Positions 35,785-43,902 of a stretch of DNA of 64,000 bases are shown here, one piece after another. The notes beneath the pieces are model-generated. The model was given only the letters and a program-made list of their open reading frames with translations. It made no database searches and was not told where the DNA came from. The stretch comes from Streptomyces sp. SLBN-118 (GTDB taxonomy: Bacteria > Actinomycetota > Actinomycetes > Streptomycetales > Streptomycetaceae), in assembly GCF_006715635.1 (NCBI RefSeq), contig NZ_VFNP01000001.1:3782001-3846000 (forward strand), written 5' to 3'. Positions within the stretch are counted from its first letter, which is position 1. The number at the start of each line of letters is the position of its first letter. Made by a program: the position numbers and the translations under genes.

Positions 35785-36497
35785 CCACCACGGTGAACGC
35801 CGCGGCACTGGCCCTCGGCGACGACGCACTGGTGCTCTCGCACCGCCTGGGGGAGTGGTCGGGCCATGCGCCCGTCCTGGAGGAGGAGGTCGCCCTCGCC
35901 AATATCGCGCTGGACCTGCTGGGGCAGGCGCGGGTGCTGCTCTCCCTCGTCGGCGACGAGGACGAGCTGGCGTATCTGCGCGAGGAGCGGGCCTTTCGCA
36001 ACCTCCAGCTGGTCGAGCAGCCGAACGGCGACTTCGCGCACACCGTCGCCCGCCAGCTCTACTTCTCCGTCTACCAGCGGCTGCTGTACGGGCAGCTGGC
36101 GGCCGGCGACAGCGAGTTCGCCGGGCTCGCTGCGAAGGCGGTCAAGGAGGTCGCTTACCACCAGGACCACGCCGAACACTGGACGGCGCGGCTCGGCGAC
36201 GGCACGGCCGAGAGCCATGAGCGGATGCAGCGCGCCTGCGACGCGCTGTGGCGGTTCACCGGGGAGATGTTCCAGCCGGTCGAAGGGCTGGACATCGACT
36301 GGCAGGCACTGCAGACCAGTTGGCTGGAGAGCGTCAGCGCCGTCCTGGAGCGGTCCACACTGACCGTGCCCGACGGGCCGCGTTCCGGCGGCTGGGCGGC
36401 GGGGGCGGGCCGCCAGGGCCTGCACACCGAGTCCTTCGGGCGGATGCTGGCCGAGATGCAGCATCTGCACCGCAGCCACCCGGGGGCGTCATGGTGA
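35781..36497 (+). CDS. paaC: Phenylacetyl-CoA epoxidase structural subunit PaaC
   Basis: A 238-residue helical subunit that pairs with PaaA without binding iron itself. It has the family segments LSHRLGEWSGHAPVLEEEVAL, NIALDLLGQARVLL and VAYHQDHAEHW. The start is the GTG overlapping the paaB stop (GTGA). Confidence 0.93.
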   Translation: MTTTVNAAALALGDDALVLSHRLGEWSGHAPVLEEEVALANIALDLLGQARVLLSLVGDEDELAYLREERAFRNLQLVEQPNGDFAHTVARQLYFSVYQRLLYGQLAAGDSEFAGLAAKAVKEVAYHQDHAEHWTARLGDGTAESHERMQRACDALWRFTGEMFQPVEGLDIDWQALQTSWLESVSAVLERSTLTVPDGPRSGGWAAGAGRQGLHTESFGRMLAEMQHLHRSHPGASW

Positions 36498-36994
36498 CCG
36501 ACGTGACCGACACGCGTCTCGAGGAGGAGCTGCGCAGGCTCGCCGGCTCCGTGCCGGACCCCGAGCTGCCGGTGCTGACCCTGGAGGAGCTCGGTGTCCT
36601 GCGCGGGGTCCAGATCCTCGGGCCCGGCAGGGTCGAGGTGGAACTGACTCCGACCTACACCGGCTGCCCCGCGATCGAGGCCATGACCTCGGACATAGAG
36701 CAGATCCTCCACGACCACGGGGTGCCGGACGTCTCGGTCGTCAAGGTTCTCTCACCGGCGTGGTCGACGGACGACATCAGCGCAGAAGGACGGCGCAAGC
36801 TGGCCGAGTTCGGGATAGCGCCGCCCCGCCCGCACGCCGCTGAGGGACCGGTGGCGCTCACGCTCTCCGTGCGCTGCCCGCACTGCGGCTCCACCGACAC
36901 CGAACTGCTGAGCAGGTTCTCCTCCACCGCCTGCAAGGCTCTGCGTCGCTGCGTCAGCTGCCGCGAACCATTCGACCACTTCAAGGAGTTGTAG
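36491..36994 (+). CDS. paaD: PaaD, Fe-S-related assembly protein of the epoxidase
   Basis: A 167-residue MIP18/SufT-type protein. The N-terminal half has VPDPELPVLTLEELGVLRGV and TPTYTGCPAIEAM. The C-terminus carries two Cys pairs (CPHCGST ... CVSC) that may bind zinc or an Fe-S cluster. It is thought to help mature the epoxidase. The ATG lies inside the paaC end; the next codon, a GTG, would give the usual four-base overlap. Confidence 0.92.
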   Translation: MVTDVTDTRLEEELRRLAGSVPDPELPVLTLEELGVLRGVQILGPGRVEVELTPTYTGCPAIEAMTSDIEQILHDHGVPDVSVVKVLSPAWSTDDISAEGRRKLAEFGIAPPRPHAAEGPVALTLSVRCPHCGSTDTELLSRFSSTACKALRRCVSCREPFDHFKEL

Positions 36995-38050
36995 ATGTTC
37001 CATCCGCTCCGGGTGAGCGAGGTCGAACAGCTCACGGACGACTCGGTGGCCGTCACCTTCCAGGTGCCGCCCGAGCTGCGCGAGACCTTCCGCCACACCC
37101 CCGGCCAGCATCTGGCCCTGCGCCGCCTGGTGCAGGGCGAGGAGATCCGCCGCACGTACTCGATCTGCACCCCGGCCGCCCCGGCCAACGCTGATCCGAT
37201 GCTGCGTGTGGGCATCCGGCTGGTCGACGGGGGCGAGTTCTCGACGTTCGCGCTCAAGGAACTGGCCGTCGGCGACACCGTCGAGGTGATGCCTCCAATG
37301 GGCCGCTTCCTCCTCGCCCCCCGCCCCGGGTACTTCGCGGCGATCGTCGGCGGCAGCGGCATCACCCCGGTGCTGTCGATGGCGGCAACGCTGCTGGCTG
37401 CCGAGCCGGAGGCCCGGTTCTGCCTGATACGCAGCGACCGCACCGCGGCTTCGACGATGTTCCTGGACGAGGTCGCCGACCTCAAGGACCGCTTCCCTGA
37501 CCGTCTGCAGCTGGTGACCGTGCTCTCCCGGGAGGAGCAGCAGTCGGGGCTGGGGTCCGGACGGCTGGACCAGGAGCGGCTGACCGGGCTGCTGCCGGCG
37601 CTGGTGCCGGTGGCGGACGTGGACGGCTGGTTCCTGTGCGGCCCCTTCGGCCTGGTCCGGGGTGCCGAGAGCGCACTGCGCGGGCTCGGTGTGGACCGCA
37701 GCCGCATCCACGAGGAGATCTTCCATGTGGATGACGACTCGGGGCCGAGCAAGGTCGCGGTGACCGCTCCGGCCCACGCCGAGCTCACCGCGACTCTCGA
37801 CGGCCGGTCCGGCAAGTGGCCCGTCCGGGAAGGGGAGTCGCTGCTCGAGACAGTGCTGCGGAGCCGCGCGGACGCGCCGTATGCATGCAAGGGCGGCGTC
37901 TGCGGCACCTGCAGGGCGTTCCTGGTCTCGGGCGAAGTGCGAATGGACCGCAACTTCGCGCTGGAGCAGGAAGAGACCGAGGCGGGCTATGTGCTGGCCT
38001 GCCAGTCCCATCCCGCGACGCCGGAAGTGGAGTTGGACTTCGACCGCTGA
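36995..38050 (+). CDS. paaE: Phenylacetyl-CoA epoxidase reductase PaaE
   Basis: A 351-residue electron-transfer subunit. The FAD domain has RRTYSICT, the NADPH domain has VGGSGITPVLSMA and FLCGPFGLV, and the C-terminal plant-type [2Fe-2S] ferredoxin domain has CKGGVCGTCRAFL with a further Cys in LACQSHP. It passes electrons from NADPH to the PaaA diiron site. The ATG directly follows the paaD stop, and it is the last gene of the operon. Confidence 0.95.
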   Translation: MFHPLRVSEVEQLTDDSVAVTFQVPPELRETFRHTPGQHLALRRLVQGEEIRRTYSICTPAAPANADPMLRVGIRLVDGGEFSTFALKELAVGDTVEVMPPMGRFLLAPRPGYFAAIVGGSGITPVLSMAATLLAAEPEARFCLIRSDRTAASTMFLDEVADLKDRFPDRLQLVTVLSREEQQSGLGSGRLDQERLTGLLPALVPVADVDGWFLCGPFGLVRGAESALRGLGVDRSRIHEEIFHVDDDSGPSKVAVTAPAHAELTATLDGRSGKWPVREGESLLETVLRSRADAPYACKGGVCGTCRAFLVSGEVRMDRNFALEQEETEAGYVLACQSHPATPEVELDFDR

Positions 38051-38123
38051 GACCCGGCGCGCCGAGCCCGGCGCGCCCTTGGTCCTCCCGCGCTGTGTTC
38101 TTTTTCCAGGAGCTGTTCTATCT

Positions 38124-38136
38124 TGACGGACCGTCA
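38124..38136. promoter_or_regulatory. TetR-type palindrome before the acyl-CoA dehydrogenase
   Basis: TGACGGACCGTCA is a perfect odd palindrome, flanked by CTATCT and GATAGG. It lies 38 bases before the start codon. Such sites are common before actinobacterial acyl-CoA dehydrogenase genes. It differs from the PaaR-type site, so a different TetR protein, not in this window, is expected. Confidence 0.6.
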
Positions 38137-38174
38137 GATAGGTAGGCAGCGCCGGTGCGTGGGAGGACAGGACA

Positions 38175-39344
38175 GTGGACTTCACTTTCACCGAGGAGCA
38201 GCAGGCGGCCGTCGAGGCGGCGAGGGCGGTCTTCTCGGGCGTCGCTCCCGATGGTGTGCCGTCTCCCGCGCTCACCCCGGGCGCGGTGGCCGAGGAGTTC
38301 GACCGGCCGCTGTGGGCCAAGCTCGCGGACGCGGATCTGCTGAGCCTCGTCGTGTCCCCGCAGTACGGCGGGGCGGGCCTCGATCCCATCGCACTCTGCC
38401 TCATTCTGCGTGAGTCAGCGAAGGTACTGGCGCGGGTACCGCTGCTGGAGACGAGTGCGGTCGCCATGGCAGTGGAGCGCTATGGCAGCGCCGAGTTGAG
38501 CGACGAGGTCCTCCCCCGCGTCGGCCGCGGTGAGCTGGTCCTCACCGTCGGGGCCAATGGCCGCACCGGTCACGACCCCGCCGAGCTCGCCGTCGCCGCC
38601 CGCCGGGACGCCGCACACGGGGACGGGCACGGGGAAGGCTGGGTGCTGGACGGCGTACAGACGGGCGTGCCGTGGGCCCAGTCCGCGGACCGGATCGCGA
38701 TACCGGCGCACACCGATGACGGCCGAGCCGTGTTGGCGCTGGTCCCCCGGGACCGTGGCGGGCTCGCTCTCGCCGAGCAGATCTCCACCAGCGGCGAGCG
38801 CTTCGCCGAGGTCAGCCTGGATTCCGTACGGGTCGGGAGCCGCGAGCTGATCGCCGCCGAGGGAGCCTGGGAGTGGCTGCGCCAGCTCCTGGCGACCGGG
38901 ACCTGTGCGCTGGCGCTCGGTCTCGGTGAGGCGGTGCTCTCAATGACCAGTGAATACACCGGAAAGCGCGAGCAGTTTGGATTTCCGGTCGCGACATTCC
39001 AGGCCGTCGCCGTCCAGGCCGCCGACCGTTATATCGATCTGCGCGCGATGGAGGCGACCCTCTGGCAGGCGGCCTGGCGGCTGAGCCCGGCGCGGGGGAG
39101 TGCGGGAGTCGGCGGCCCGCTGCCCGTGTCCGGCGATGTGGCGGTTGCGAAAATCTGGGCATCGGAGGGTGTACGCCGTGTCGTGCAGACCGCCCAGCAT
39201 CTGCACGGCGGCTTCGGCGCGGACACCGACTATCCGCTGCATCGCTATCACGCCTGGGCCAAGCAGCTCGAACTCTCGCTCGGCCCCGCAGCCGCCCACG
39301 AGGAGGCGCTGGGCGAGCTGCTGGCGGCCCATCCTCTGGGCTAG
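38175..39344 (+). CDS. Acyl-CoA dehydrogenase family protein
   Basis: A 389-residue FAD-type acyl-CoA dehydrogenase. The N-terminal helical part has VVSPQYGGAGLDPIALCLILRE, the flavin segment is TGVPWAQSADRIAIPA, and the C-terminal part has YTGKREQFGFPVATFQAVA and HLHGGFGADTDYPLHRYHAW. The YEG-type catalytic Glu near the end is not seen, so it may work as the non-catalytic partner of another subunit, as in some FadE pairs. It follows paaE but has its own palindrome and GTG start. The substrate is unknown. Confidence 0.88.
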   Translation: MDFTFTEEQQAAVEAARAVFSGVAPDGVPSPALTPGAVAEEFDRPLWAKLADADLLSLVVSPQYGGAGLDPIALCLILRESAKVLARVPLLETSAVAMAVERYGSAELSDEVLPRVGRGELVLTVGANGRTGHDPAELAVAARRDAAHGDGHGEGWVLDGVQTGVPWAQSADRIAIPAHTDDGRAVLALVPRDRGGLALAEQISTSGERFAEVSLDSVRVGSRELIAAEGAWEWLRQLLATGTCALALGLGEAVLSMTSEYTGKREQFGFPVATFQAVAVQAADRYIDLRAMEATLWQAAWRLSPARGSAGVGGPLPVSGDVAVAKIWASEGVRRVVQTAQHLHGGFGADTDYPLHRYHAWAKQLELSLGPAAAHEEALGELLAAHPLG

Positions 39345-39360
39345 CAGCGCGGAGGCAAGC

Positions 39361-39705
39361 TCAGAGAACGAAGGCCGGGCTGTCGTTGTCGGTGACCATC
39401 GGCCGCCCGGCGCCGTCCCATGCGAGCATGCCGCCCTCGATGTTCACCGCGTCGATGCCCTGCTGCACCAGATACTGGGTGACCTGCGCGGACCGCCCGC
39501 CGACCCGGCACATCACATGGGCACGGCCCTTGTCCGCCACAGCCTCGGTCACCTCACCGAAGCGGGCCACGAAGTCGCTCATCGGCACATGCAGTGCGCC
39601 CTCGACATGTCCGGCAGCCCACTCGTCGTTCTCCCGGACGTCCAGCACCAGGCCGTCGGACGGTACCGCCGCGGCATCCACCGCGGGCAGCGGGGCGAAA
39701 TTCAT
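39361..39705 (-). CDS. Rhodanese-like sulfurtransferase domain protein
   Basis: A 114-residue single rhodanese domain. The active-site loop is CRVGGRS, with Cys66 able to carry a persulfide. VLDVRENDEWAAGHVEGALHVP is the usual structural motif. It is cytosolic and lacks a signal peptide. It converges on the acyl-CoA dehydrogenase with 16 bases between the stops. The sulfur acceptor is unknown. Confidence 0.9.
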   Translation of the reverse strand: MNFAPLPAVDAAAVPSDGLVLDVRENDEWAAGHVEGALHVPMSDFVARFGEVTEAVADKGRAHVMCRVGGRSAQVTQYLVQQGIDAVNIEGGMLAWDGAGRPMVTDNDSPAFVL

Positions 39706-39778
39706 GGGCTATGCCTTCTCTCGTGCGTACGGCGGCAGGGCTCTGCGTGCTCCAGGTCTCCCGAGCCACTCAGAAAAC

Positions 39779-40612
39779 CTACTGCACCAGTTTGGACAGT
39801 TCCGCCTCGCGCTCTGCGACCTGCGCGAGCAGCTGCTCGGCAATCTCCTCCAGCAGCCGGTCCGGGTCCTCGGGCGCCATCCGCAGCATCGCGCCGATCG
39901 CGCTTTCCTCCAGCTCCTTGGCGACCGCGGTCAGCATCTCCTTGCGCTGCGACAACCACTCGAGCCGGGCATAGAGCTCCTCGCTCTCGCTCAGCCGCTG
40001 CTCGGCCGGCACCGGACCGGCCTCCCACTCCGCGGCCAGCTCCTTCAGCAACGCCACATCGCCGAACCCATACGCGCCGTTCACGCGCGTGATGAACTCG
40101 TCGCGCCGCACCCGTTCCGCCTCGTCCTGAGCCAGGTCCGGATGCGCCTTGCGGGCCAGCTCACGGTAGAGCTTGCGTGCTTCTTCGCTCGGCCGCACCC
40201 GCTTCGGCGCCCGCACAGGCTGGTCGGTGAGCATCGCGGCGGCCTCGGGCGAGAGGCCGTCGGAGTCCATCCAGTCGTGGAACAGCTCGTCGACGCCCGG
40301 CATGGGCATCACCATCGCCCGGGCCTCCTGCGCCTTGCGCAGATCCTCCGGATCGCCGGTGCGGGCGGCCGTGGCCTCGGCGATCTGGGCATCCAGCTCG
40401 TCCAGACGCGCATACATCGGGCCGAGCTTCTGGTGATGCAGCCGGGAGAAGTTCTCGACCTCCACCCGGAACGTCTCCAGCGCGATCTCGAACTCGATCA
40501 GCGCCTGCTCGGCCGCGCGCACAGCCTTCTCCAGCCGGGCCTCGGGCCGCGCCTGCGCGGCCTGCTCTTCGTCGTTCCGGGTCGTCGGGCCCCCGGCTGC
40601 ATCCTGGGTCAC
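39779..40612 (-). CDS. J-domain-like coiled-coil protein
   Basis: A 277-residue, highly charged and almost all-helical protein. Residues 20-100 form a coiled coil. Residues 143-185 resemble a J domain: KLYRELARKAHPDLAQ holds the HPD motif at 157-159, followed by a helix with EFITRVNGAYGFGD. Residues 190-277 are another coiled coil. J domains stimulate DnaK, so it may direct DnaK to a special task. No zinc or Gly/Phe region of a classical DnaJ is present. It starts at GTG. Confidence 0.72.
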   Translation of the reverse strand: MTQDAAGGPTTRNDEEQAAQARPEARLEKAVRAAEQALIEFEIALETFRVEVENFSRLHHQKLGPMYARLDELDAQIAEATAARTGDPEDLRKAQEARAMVMPMPGVDELFHDWMDSDGLSPEAAAMLTDQPVRAPKRVRPSEEARKLYRELARKAHPDLAQDEAERVRRDEFITRVNGAYGFGDVALLKELAAEWEAGPVPAEQRLSESEELYARLEWLSQRKEMLTAVAKELEESAIGAMLRMAPEDPDRLLEEIAEQLLAQVAEREAELSKLVQ

Positions 40613-40645
40613 CCGCCCAGCCTACGGGCGCGGCCGAGCGCCCGG

Positions 40646-42187
40646 TCACACCCCCAGCTCAGCGGCTATCCGTCCGCTCTTGATCGCCGACAGCAGATCC
40701 GCGTGGTCCGCCTCCGTACGGTCCGCGTAGATCCCGGCGAAGCCGGCCACCGCCTCGTCCAGCTCTTCGTTCTTTCCGCAGTATCCGGCGAGCAGCCGCG
40801 GATCGGCGCTGTGCGCGTGCGCCCGGGCCAGCAGCGCTCCGGTCATCCGTCCGTAGTCGTCCACCTGGTCCGGCGCGAGGGCCGCCGGGTCCACGCTGCC
40901 CTTGCGGTTCCTGAACTGCCGTACCTGGAAAGGCCGTCCGTCGACCGTCGTCCAGCCAAGAAGAATGTCGCTGACCACCTGCATCCGCTTCTGGCCGAGC
41001 ACCACCCGGCGCCCCTCGTGCTCCACGTCCGGAACAGGGAACCCGGCAGCCTTCAGATACGGAACGAGCGCCGAGGACCGTGCCTCCTTCACCTGCAGCA
41101 CCAGCGCGTCGCCACGGTGGTCGAGCAGCAGCACGACATATGACCGGGTACCCACGCTCCCGGTCCCGACCACCCGGAAGGCCACGTCATGGATCGAGTA
41201 CCAGGCGAGCAGCGGAAGCCGGTCCTCGGACACCGTGCTCAGATACTCCTCCAGCGACGCGGCGACGGCCGCCGCTTCCGCGTCCGGTACTCGTCGCAGC
41301 ACCGGCGGCGCGTCCACGAAGCGCCGTCCCCCCTCGCCCGGGGCGGAGTCGCTGTCGGACACGGCCTCGGTCGACTTGGCGGCGAAGCGCGCGCTGGTGT
41401 TGTTCCGGGCCTTCTCCGAGACTCGCTCCAGCGTGCCGATCAGATCCCGCGCGTCGGTGTGGGAGACGAGTTCCTCGTCGGCGATGGCATTCCACGCGTC
41501 CAGCGCGGGCAGCCTGGCCAGCAGCCGCATCGTGCGCCGGTACGCGCCCACGGCGTCGAAGGCCGCCGCCCGGCAGACGGTTTCGTCCGCGCCGACCACG
41601 CGCCCGGCCAGCACCAGCGAGACGGCGAGCCGCTTGAGGTCCCATTCCCATGGGCCCACGACGGTCTCGTCGAAGTCGTTCAGGTCGATGACAAGGCGGC
41701 CGCGCGCATCGCCGTACAGACCGAAGTTCGCCGCGTGGGCATCACCGCAGATCTGCGCGCCGACTCCGGTGACCGGAGTGCCCACCAGGTCATGGGCCAT
41801 CAGGCCGGCCGAGCCGCGGAGAAAGGCGAACGGCGAGGCGGCCATCCGGCCGACCCGTATCGGCGTGAGCTCCGGCACCCGGCCGCGGCTGGACTCCTCG
41901 ACGGCCTGGACTGCGTCGGGCCGCGCCACCGGAAGTACGAGCGAGTCGTGCGAGGCCCGCGGAATCCTGTCCCGCAGCGCCTTCCCCGCCTCCTTCGGCG
42001 ACCTGGCGCCATCCGGGGCACCAGCCACCTCCTGACCCGGACGCCGTGCGAATCCAGGCACCACCGGGACACGCGCCCCTACCCCTGCCGCGTCCCCGGG
42101 TGCCCTCACGGCACCCCCGGACCCGCCGGCGCCCGCTCCGTCGAACTCCGCCCGCCCTGTCGGCGTCCCCGTCTCAGCCTCGCCCAT
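40646..42187 (-). CDS. DUF2252 family protein
   Basis: A 513-residue cytosolic protein of the DUF2252 family, distantly kinase-like. The conserved block near residues 160-230 includes RVGRMAASPFAFLRG, CGDAHAANFGLYG and LNDFDETVVGPWEWDLKRL; GDAHxxN resembles the catalytic loop and NDFDE the metal site of APH-type kinases. The C-terminus has YGRMTGALLARAHAHSAD. The first 90 residues are low-complexity. The ATG has GGGGGAGG nine bases upstream. The substrate is unknown. Confidence 0.85.
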   Translation of the reverse strand: MGEAETGTPTGRAEFDGAGAGGSGGAVRAPGDAAGVGARVPVVPGFARRPGQEVAGAPDGARSPKEAGKALRDRIPRASHDSLVLPVARPDAVQAVEESSRGRVPELTPIRVGRMAASPFAFLRGSAGLMAHDLVGTPVTGVGAQICGDAHAANFGLYGDARGRLVIDLNDFDETVVGPWEWDLKRLAVSLVLAGRVVGADETVCRAAAFDAVGAYRRTMRLLARLPALDAWNAIADEELVSHTDARDLIGTLERVSEKARNNTSARFAAKSTEAVSDSDSAPGEGGRRFVDAPPVLRRVPDAEAAAVAASLEEYLSTVSEDRLPLLAWYSIHDVAFRVVGTGSVGTRSYVVLLLDHRGDALVLQVKEARSSALVPYLKAAGFPVPDVEHEGRRVVLGQKRMQVVSDILLGWTTVDGRPFQVRQFRNRKGSVDPAALAPDQVDDYGRMTGALLARAHAHSADPRLLAGYCGKNEELDEAVAGFAGIYADRTEADHADLLSAIKSGRIAAELGV

Positions 42188-42283
42188 GAAGCGCTGCCTC
42201 CCCCGTCGTCGTGCACGAACACGTACACCTTCAACATCAACTGCCAACGACCGTACCGCCGCTCCCCGACAGCCGTCTCCCCC

Positions 42284-42292
42284 TGTGGATAA
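42284..42292 (-). promoter_or_regulatory. DnaA box upstream of the DUF2252 gene
   Basis: TGTGGATAA is the complement of TTATCCACA. It lies about 97 bases upstream of the DUF2252 start codon. Confidence 0.45.
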
Positions 42293-42415
42293 CGTTCGGC
42301 ACTTCCACTGCCCGCGAAGATCCACCACACCGGGCCCATCTGCTGTGGCACAACTCGGCCGGAGACATCCCCCAGCCCATCTGGCCTCTGCCACACCACA
42401 CGAGTGGAAGCAGCG

Positions 42416-42633
42416 CTAGCAGTGGCCCGACTCGCCCTTCGCCAGATGCCCGTCCGCCCACCGCGCCAGCTCCTTGAGCGCGGGCTCCATCGCCGCCCCG
42501 GCGTCCGTCAGCCGGTAGGCGACCCTCAGCGGCGGCCCGGTCGACTTCCCGCACCACCAGCCCGGCCGCCCCCAGCCCGGTCAGCCGGTCCGAGAGCATG
42601 CGCTCGCTGATGCCCGGAATGGCACGCCTCAGC
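42416..42633 (-). pseudogene. HxlR-family regulator remnant
   Basis: The reverse strand reads LRRAIPGISERMLSDRLTGL and AAGLVVREVD, the recognition helix and wing of an HxlR (MarR-like) regulator. A one-base deletion then shifts the frame; in the next frame it continues GPPLRVAYRLTDAGAAMEPA and LKELARWADGHLAKGESGHC to a stop. The N-terminal third is missing, cut at the junction with the azoreductase remnant. The gene cannot make a working protein. Confidence 0.75.
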
Positions 42634-43000
42634 TGCCATGGACACCTTCACGATCCCGTCCACTCCTCAACGCGTGGCTGGACCAGGTGATCGTCGTCGG
42701 TCACAACGCGGGTCCTGACGGACCGGTAGCCGGAACCCCGGTCACGGTCGTCGCCAGCCGCGGCGGTTCCTATGCTCCGGGTACCCCGCGCGAGGCTTCG
42801 AGTACGTTCAGAACTACCTGGAGAAGGTGCTGACCGGCATGCTCGGCGCTGAAGTCGACCTCATCGTTCCCGAACTGACGCTGGCCCACTCCAAGCCGGA
42901 GATGGCGGAACTGATCCCGCTCGCCAACGCCTCCCGCACCAAGGCACTGGATGAGGCTGCCGAGAAGGGCAAGACCCTGGCCGCGTGCCTGGCCGGCTGA
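42634..43000 (+). pseudogene. FMN-dependent NADH-azoreductase remnant
   Basis: The forward strand reads MDTFTIPST, then after an inserted base LNAWLDQVIVVGHNAG and TPVTVVASRGGSYAPGTPRE, then after a lost base FEYVQNYLEKVLTGMLGAEV up to a stop at 43000. This is the C-terminal two-thirds of an AzoR-type flavodoxin-fold reductase. The flavin-binding N-terminus is gone. It lies head to head with the HxlR remnant. HxlR-type regulators are often divergent from such reductases, so one deletion seems to have removed both 5' ends and the promoter between. Confidence 0.75.
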
Positions 43001-43027
43001 CCGCTCAAACCGTCTCGACCGTGCGCG

Positions 43028-43060
43028 AACGTCCGCCGAGGGTCCTCCCCGGCGGGCGTT
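43028..43060 (+). terminator. Hairpin after the azoreductase remnant
   Basis: AACGTCCGCCGAGGG pairs with CCCCGGCGGGCGTT, with one mismatch and one bulge. It ends where the parS site begins. Confidence 0.55.
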
Positions 43061-43071
43061 TCACGTGAAAC
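43058..43071. other. parS: parS chromosome-partition site
   Basis: A second perfect GTTTCACGTGAAAC lies between the azoreductase remnant and the response-regulator gene, 25 kb from the first. Both are intergenic. Confidence 0.9.
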
Positions 43072-43180
43072 ATGCAACACGTATGTTCCCCGTGGAGCGA
43101 CGAACGACGACGCATCACGCCGCCGGTTCACGAGACCGGCCCGCCCGTGCCAGGGCCCAGGCATCACGCGCCATCGCACA

Positions 43181-43861
43181 TCACCCCGCGTCCAACCCCG
43201 CGTCCAGCCCCGCATCCCGCGCCAGCAGCGCCGCCTGCACCCGGTTCTCGCACTCCAGCTTCGCCAGGATCCGGCTCACATACGTCTTCACCGTGGCCTC
43301 GCTCATATGCAGCCGCCGCCCCGCGTCCGCGTTGGACAGCCCTTCCCCCAGCAGGGCAAGGACGTCCCGCTCGCGACTGCTCAGCCCGGCCACCCTCGTC
43401 CGCGCCTGCTCGCCGCGGGCCGCCGCCCGCCCCGAGGCGAGCTGATCCACCACGTGCCGGGTCGCACCGGGCGAGAGATACGCATCCCCCGCAGCCGCCG
43501 CGCGTACCGCCCGGATCAGCTCCGCGGGCGCGGTGTCCTTCAGCAGAAAACCCGCGCCGCCGTGCTCCAGCGCCCGCAGTACGTTCTCGCGCTCGCCGAA
43601 AGTCGTCAGCACGATCACTCGTGCCGCCGGTGCCGCCCTGCGCAGCTCTTCCAGGGCCGTCAGCCCGTCCATCACCGGCATCTGGATATCGAGGAGCACC
43701 ACATCGGCGCCGTGTGAACGCGCGGACGCGATCGCATCGCGCCCATTGGCCGCTTCCGCCACGACCTCGATCCCGCGGTCGGAGGTGAGGATCATCCGGA
43801 TCCCCGCCCTGATGAGCGGCTCGTCATCAGCGATGACGACCCGGATCGGCGACTGCGTCAC
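43181..43861 (-). CDS. NarL/LuxR-family response regulator
   Basis: A 226-residue regulator. The receiver domain (residues 6-125) has the acidic pair DD at 12-13, phospho-acceptor Asp58 in VVLLDIQMPV, Thr in VLTTF and Lys in LLKDTAP. The LuxR helix-turn-helix is at about 155-215 (LSSRERDVLALLGEGLSNADAGRRLHMSEATVKTYVSRIL). The chain ends in a short repeat, DAGLDAGLDAG. It follows its histidine kinase by 41 bases. The GTG at 43861 is used; another GTG lies two codons upstream. Confidence 0.92.
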   Translation of the reverse strand: MTQSPIRVVIADDEPLIRAGIRMILTSDRGIEVVAEAANGRDAIASARSHGADVVLLDIQMPVMDGLTALEELRRAAPAARVIVLTTFGERENVLRALEHGGAGFLLKDTAPAELIRAVRAAAAGDAYLSPGATRHVVDQLASGRAAARGEQARTRVAGLSSRERDVLALLGEGLSNADAGRRLHMSEATVKTYVSRILAKLECENRVQAALLARDAGLDAGLDAG

Positions 43862-43902
43862 CTGCACCCCCCCCCACTCGCGCACCCATGCGGCCAACCC
43901 GC

